Positions 14,549-16,563 of a stretch of DNA of 16,563 bases are shown here, piece by piece (within the stretch, counting starts at the first letter, position 1; the number at the start of each line of letters is the position of its first letter). The notes beneath the pieces were generated by a model. That model did not search any database. It had not been told where the DNA came from and saw only the letters and a list, made by a program, of their open reading frames with translations. This stretch comes from Comamonadaceae bacterium (GTDB taxonomy: Bacteria; Pseudomonadota; Gammaproteobacteria; Burkholderiales; Burkholderiaceae_C): positions 1 to 16,563 of the forward strand of contig JAHEBY010000014.1 of the NCBI GenBank assembly GCA_024642025.1. Reading direction: 5' to 3'. The translations under genes and the position numbers were made by a program.

Positions 14549-16098
14549 TGATCCTGCTTCGTATCCTCGGGTTGGAGTTTTTGCTGTGGCTCGCAGGTTG
14601 TGCCACGTCACTGCCAACCCCGGCCGTTCTCACCGATGCCAAAACCTCACCCGCAAGTGGATTGCCCGTTGCGACGCCCGCTGTAACGCCGCCACCGGCC
14701 GATGTACCTGCGGCTCAAGCTGCTCCGCAACCTGGTATTTCCGCAAAACGTGCGGAACCGCTGTTTGTACCTTCAAGCGAGCCCTTGCTAAGCGTCGCAC
14801 CCGGAGAGATCAGCAGCCGCAATGTAGCGCTGCTGGCCCCGCCAGACGACCTGTGGGTGCGCATTCGCCGGGGGTTTGCCATGCCAGATCTGAACCACGA
14901 TCTGGTACATGACCGCGAGCAGTGGTATGTGAGCCGCCCGGATTACATCTTTCGCATGACTGAGCGTGCCAATAAATATCTGTTCCACGTGGTTGAAGAG
15001 CTTGAGTTGCGGGGCATGCCATCCGAGTTGGCGCTGCTGCCGTTTGTTGAGAGTGCGTTCAATCCCCAGGCTGTGTCTAGCGCCAAGGCAGCTGGCATGT
15101 GGCAGTTCATGCCCGCTACCGGCAAACATTTTGAACTCAAGCAAAACGTCTTTCGCGATGACCGACGGGACGTGCTGGCCTCTACCCGTGCAGCGCTGGA
15201 CTATCTGCAAAAGCTCTACGGCATGTTTGGCGACTGGCATCTTGCGCTGGCTGCCTACAACTGGGGGGAAGGCAGCGTGGGGCGGGCGATTGAAAAAAAT
15301 CGGCGCGCGGGCCTCGGAACCACCTATACAGACCTGAACATGCCCGCTGAAACGCGGCTTTATGTGCCGAAACTTCAGGCGGTAAAGAACATCATCGCCA
15401 ACCCGGAGAATTTCAACACCACGTTGCCTGAAATTCCGAATCACCCGTATTTTCAGTCAGTCGAAATCACTCGGGATCTGGATGTCTCGCTGGCAGCCGA
15501 GCTGGCCGGTATCGCGGTGGATGACTTCAGGGCTCTCAACCCGGCAGCCAGCCGCCCGGTCATTCTCGCCGCCGGCACGCCGCAAATTCTTTTGCCGTGG
15601 GACAATGCCAACATTTTTCGGGCCAACCTCAAAGCGCGAAGCGGGCGTCTGGCCAGTTGGACCGCCTGGACGGCGCCGTCCACGATGAAGGTTGCCGATG
15701 CTGCCAAACGGGTTGGCATGCAGGAAAGCCAGTTTCGATCAGTCAACAATATCCCGCCCAGGATGCTGATCAAGGTCGGCTCTACCCTGCTGGTGCCGCG
15801 CTCCGATACGGTTTCCAAGGATGTATCCGAGCACGTGGCGGACAACGGGCATCTTGCCCTGGCGCCCGAAGTGGTGTTGCGCAAGCGCACGGTCAAGGCG
15901 CGCAAGGGCGAGTCGGTCACCACATTCGCACGTCGCAATGGCGTCAGCGCATCCAGCGTTGCGGAATGGAACCGTATCAGCTCGACGGCAGCTCTGAATA
16001 CCGGTCAGCAGTTGGTATTGTTCCTGCCCGCTCGGTCGAAAGTGACCTCCCGCTCCAAAGTGCGATCGGGAACCGTAAAAAAGAAAAAACGCAAGTAG
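14548..16098 (+). CDS. mltD: Membrane-bound lytic murein transglycosylase D, LysM-containing lipoprotein
   Basis: MltD cleaves peptidoglycan glycan strands, forming 1,6-anhydro ends, and is anchored to the envelope by lipidation. It is 516 aa from the ATG at 14548, which overlaps the gloB stop. The N-terminus is a lipoprotein signal with lipobox LAGC (Cys18); a Glu at position 10 within the hydrophobic core is unusual. A Pro/Ala-rich stretch (20-85) follows. The transglycosylase domain spans about 130-255, with catalytic Glu168 in PFVESAFNP, then AAGMWQFMPATG and AAYNWGEGSVGRAI. Two LysM-like modules lie at about 378-418 and 447-494 and probably bind glycan; 302-352 may be a further, degenerate one. 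The tail is very basic (KKKKRK). It ends 8 bp from the convergent substrate-binding protein gene. Confidence 0.94.
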   Translation: MILLRILGLEFLLWLAGCATSLPTPAVLTDAKTSPASGLPVATPAVTPPPADVPAAQAAPQPGISAKRAEPLFVPSSEPLLSVAPGEISSRNVALLAPPDDLWVRIRRGFAMPDLNHDLVHDREQWYVSRPDYIFRMTERANKYLFHVVEELELRGMPSELALLPFVESAFNPQAVSSAKAAGMWQFMPATGKHFELKQNVFRDDRRDVLASTRAALDYLQKLYGMFGDWHLALAAYNWGEGSVGRAIEKNRRAGLGTTYTDLNMPAETRLYVPKLQAVKNIIANPENFNTTLPEIPNHPYFQSVEITRDLDVSLAAELAGIAVDDFRALNPAASRPVILAAGTPQILLPWDNANIFRANLKARSGRLASWTAWTAPSTMKVADAAKRVGMQESQFRSVNNIPPRMLIKVGSTLLVPRSDTVSKDVSEHVADNGHLALAPEVVLRKRTVKARKGESVTTFARRNGVSASSVAEWNRISSTAALNTGQQLVLFLPARSKVTSRSKVRSGTVKKKKRK

Positions 16099-16106
16099 CA
16101 GAAGCC

Positions 16107-16563
16107 TCAGACCTTGAACTTCAGCTTTGCGTTTCTCGCGAATACATTGGTGAAGGTTTTAGCCAGATCGATTTGACCTGACTTGACGGCCGGGTCAAAG
16201 CCTGCCAAGGCCTTGAGAGCCACCTTGGTGCCCTCTTCCGGAATCACACCATCCAGTGCAATCGCATCGCGCATTTTCTCGAAGGAAGCCAGGTACAGCG
16301 CCCGGTCGCCCAGCAAATAGCTCTCGGGCACCGTCTTGATGATGTCTCCTGGCCCAGCAGTCTGTAGCCATTTGAGGGCCCGGACGATGGCGTTGGAAAG
16401 GGCCTGGGCTGTCTCCGGATTTTTTTCAAGAAACGATGCAGCGGCGAACAGGCAACCACCGGGCGCTGCGCCACCAAACAGTTCATGGGTGCCTTTGAGC
16501 GTTCGAGTGTCGGAAATAACGCGAATCTCGCCTTTTTGCTCCAATTGCGTGATCAGCGGGTCG
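16107..16563 (-). CDS. ABC transporter substrate-binding protein, C-terminal part (5' end outside window)
   Basis: These are the last 151 residues of a periplasmic substrate-binding protein of the NMT1/SsuA/TauA type (nitrate, sulfonate, taurine or pyrimidine-precursor uptake). The frame continues through the right edge (DPLITQLE...), so the start is missing. Family-like features are the lobe segment GEIRVISDTRT, the CLFAAASFLEKNPETAQAL helix following the binding site, and the ALKWLQTAGPGDIIKTVP helix. The substrate cannot be told from this fragment. The stop codon is TGA at 16107-16109, only 8 bp from the convergent mltD stop, leaving no room for a terminator between them. Permease and ATPase genes are presumably beyond the right edge, but this is inference. 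Confidence 0.82.
   Translation of the reverse strand, partial: DPLITQLEQKGEIRVISDTRTLKGTHELFGGAAPGGCLFAAASFLEKNPETAQALSNAIVRALKWLQTAGPGDIIKTVPESYLLGDRALYLASFEKMRDAIALDGVIPEEGTKVALKALAGFDPAVKSGQIDLAKTFTNVFARNAKLKFKV

Noticed and set aside
1..16563. CRISPR array, tRNA/rRNA genes, phage or transposase genes, toxin-antitoxin or defence systems
   Set aside because: I looked on both strands for regularly spaced repeats, cloverleaf-like genes and recognisable mobile or defence proteins and saw none. The window is mostly core metabolic genes.

Overview
The window looks like chromosomal DNA of a betaproteobacterium, most likely family Comamonadaceae (Rhodoferax/Polaromonas-like). This rests on high-GC coding sequence, protein sequences of the type I know from that group, and two copies of a short AT-rich repeat that I associate with Comamonadaceae genomes. 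The taxonomy is inference from memory. There are 15 protein-coding genes (two cut by the window edges), no rRNA, tRNA or CRISPR array, and no insertion sequence or phage gene that I can see.

Layout. 1-286: 3' end of an OmpW-type outer-membrane barrel. 454-996 (-) and 1302-3776 (+): a soluble inorganic pyrophosphatase (ppa) and a membrane proton-pumping pyrophosphatase (hppA), divergent across a 305-bp region. The pump carries an unusual C-terminal OmpA-like peptidoglycan-binding domain. A strong intrinsic terminator follows. 3876-4790 (+): glutaminase glsA, followed by a repeat copy. 4943-5473 (-): Mpo1-like (DUF962) membrane protein, divergent from an aldehyde dehydrogenase (5524-6966). Then come an unrecognised 202-aa protein and an SDR oxidoreductase, all on +. 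8556-11762 (+): a molybdenum-cofactor cluster moaA-mobA-moeA, whose moeA carries an in-frame AT-rich insertion containing the other repeat copy. 11787-12446 (-): nitroreductase-family protein. 12551-13782 (-): rnhA and an upstream methyltransferase, translationally coupled. 13781-16098 (+): gloB and the lytic transglycosylase mltD, also overlapping. 16107-16563 (-): C-terminal part of an ABC-transporter substrate-binding protein.

How the genes work together. The two pyrophosphatases are alternative fates for PPi: heat, or a proton gradient. moaA, mobA and moeA cover the first step of molybdopterin synthesis, molybdate insertion, and GMP attachment to make (bis-)MGD. mltD-gloB-methyltransferase-rnhA matches a neighbourhood known from E. 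coli (mltD, gloB, yafS, rnhA), although here rnhA is followed by a nitroreductase-family gene rather than dnaQ. Most of the window is ordinary housekeeping sequence. The points most worth a second look are the HppA-OmpA fusion, the repeat-derived insertion in MoeA, and the gloB/methyltransferase junction where two divergent start codons share the bases CATG. I found no convincing new multi-gene system.
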